NCBI GenBank assembly: GCA_937894795.1
Contig: CALCQV010000130.1
Location: forward strand, 1-32,274
DNA length: 32,274 nucleotides
Direction of reading: 5' to 3'
DNA from: an uncultured Bacteroidales bacterium
Lineage (GTDB): Bacteria > Bacteroidota > Bacteroidia > Bacteroidales > Lentimicrobiaceae
Shown in pieces: positions 31,991-32,274 of this stretch. The notes under the pieces were generated by a model. The model did not search any database and had not been told where the DNA came from. It worked only from the letters and a program-made list of their open reading frames with translations. The translations under genes and the position numbers were made by a program. Within the stretch, counting starts at the first letter, position 1; the number at the start of each line of letters is the position of its first letter.

Positions 31991-32238
31991 TTTTTCCCAC
32001 GGCGTGAATCACTCCGGCGTGAATCACTCCGGCGTGAATCATTCCTGCGGGAATCGCCTCTGGGAGAATCATTCCTTTTGGGTGCCCTGTTCCATGGTGA
32101 TTCAAAGGATGGCTGATCGTTTAAAGGTTTCTTCTTCCTTTCGGATCTGTCTGGCCTTTCAGATCTGCCTGACCATTCTGATCTCTCCGGTTTGTCAGAT
32201 CTATCACTGTAACCCGTTGATCTTTTTTTGTGTGAGGA
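31984..32238 (-). CDS. C-terminal fragment of a basic R/S/D-rich protein (5' end missing or broken)
   Basis: On the minus strand about 84 codons are open from 32238 to a TAG at 31984-31986. The peptide is hydrophilic and strongly basic: SDRSDKPERSEWSGRSERP, RKKKPLNDQPSFESPWNRAPKR, then pentapeptide repeats of the type (N/S)DSRR and the end RRGKNR. No start codon is present, and an in-frame TAA at 32239-32241 comes where the window's terminal inverted repeat region begins. Such tails occur on Bacteroidota RNA helicases and pseudouridine synthases, but no catalytic domain is visible, so the family cannot be named. Probably a real gene's 3' end truncated by an artefact. Confidence 0.6.
   Translation of the reverse strand, partial: SSHKKRSTGYSDRSDKPERSEWSGRSERPDRSERKKKPLNDQPSFESPWNRAPKRNDSPRGDSRRNDSRRSDSRRSDSRRGKNR
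32001..32075. repeat. 15-bp tandem repeat, five units
   Basis: GGCGTGAATCACTCC twice exactly at 32001-32030, once with one change to 32045, then two diverged units to 32075. Fifteen bases keep the minus-strand reading frame and encode the (N/S)DSRR repeats. Confidence 0.85.
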
Positions 32239-32274
32239 TTATGAACCGGAGAGATCAGAATGGTCAGGCAGATC
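32162..32274. repeat. 31-bp perfect inverted repeat ending at the window edge
   Basis: Bases 32162-32192 and 32244-32274 are exact reverse complements (GATCTGCCTGACC... and its mirror), separated by 51 bases. The right arm stops on the final base, so the match may run further outside. Confidence 0.9.

Overview
The window is chromosomal DNA from an AT-rich member of the Bacteroidota, most likely Bacteroidales-like. The evidence is a canonical mraZ-rsmH-ftsL-ftsI-murE-mraY cluster with an FtsL-like protein of the Bacteroidota type, a glsA-glsB glycine-lipid pair, two proteins with type IX secretion (T9SS) C-terminal sorting domains, and repeated promoters of the Bacteroidota form TTTG-N21-TAnnTTTG.

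Layout. Positions 1-6468 (minus strand) are the start of the division and cell-wall cluster, running from mraZ down to a mraY cut by the left edge, with MraZ-box repeats upstream. Positions 6742-9141 (plus) are glsA, glsB and the ribosome-assembly GTPase gene engB. Positions 9228-11114 (minus) encode a biotin carrier and a carboxyltransferase of the propionyl/methylmalonyl-CoA type. Positions 11364-14376 hold a small MmcQ/YjbR protein, a DUF6132 membrane protein and MutS2. Positions 14437-20858 hold a surface or signalling group: a TPR-CHAT protease-like lipoprotein, a secreted dockerin/cohesin-like T9SS protein, and a divergent sigma factor with a TPR membrane protein that is probably its anti-sigma factor. 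A tRNA-Pro(GGG) with promoter and terminator follows at 21015-21088, then a DUF1801 and a DUF4256 protein. Positions 22327-24793 form a regulated module: membrane protein, winged-helix regulator and CreD, with the same operator-like sequence in front of both transcription units.

Positions 25000-29187 are the most unusual part. An ECF sigma factor overlaps a gene whose product has a short cytoplasmic tail, one inner-membrane helix, a disordered linker of about 150 residues and an outer-membrane-like beta-barrel. A four-PKD T9SS protein follows. This looks like a one-polypeptide trans-envelope sigma regulator with its secreted output, but that is inference. The window ends with an LRR protein carrying a J-domain-like HPD motif, a small membrane protein, trxB, three 44-bp palindromic repeats, and the C-terminal tail of a minus-strand gene. 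That tail is interrupted by a 31-bp perfect inverted repeat ending on the last base, which looks like an assembly or amplification fold-back.

All calls come from reading the sequence and family knowledge; no database search was possible.
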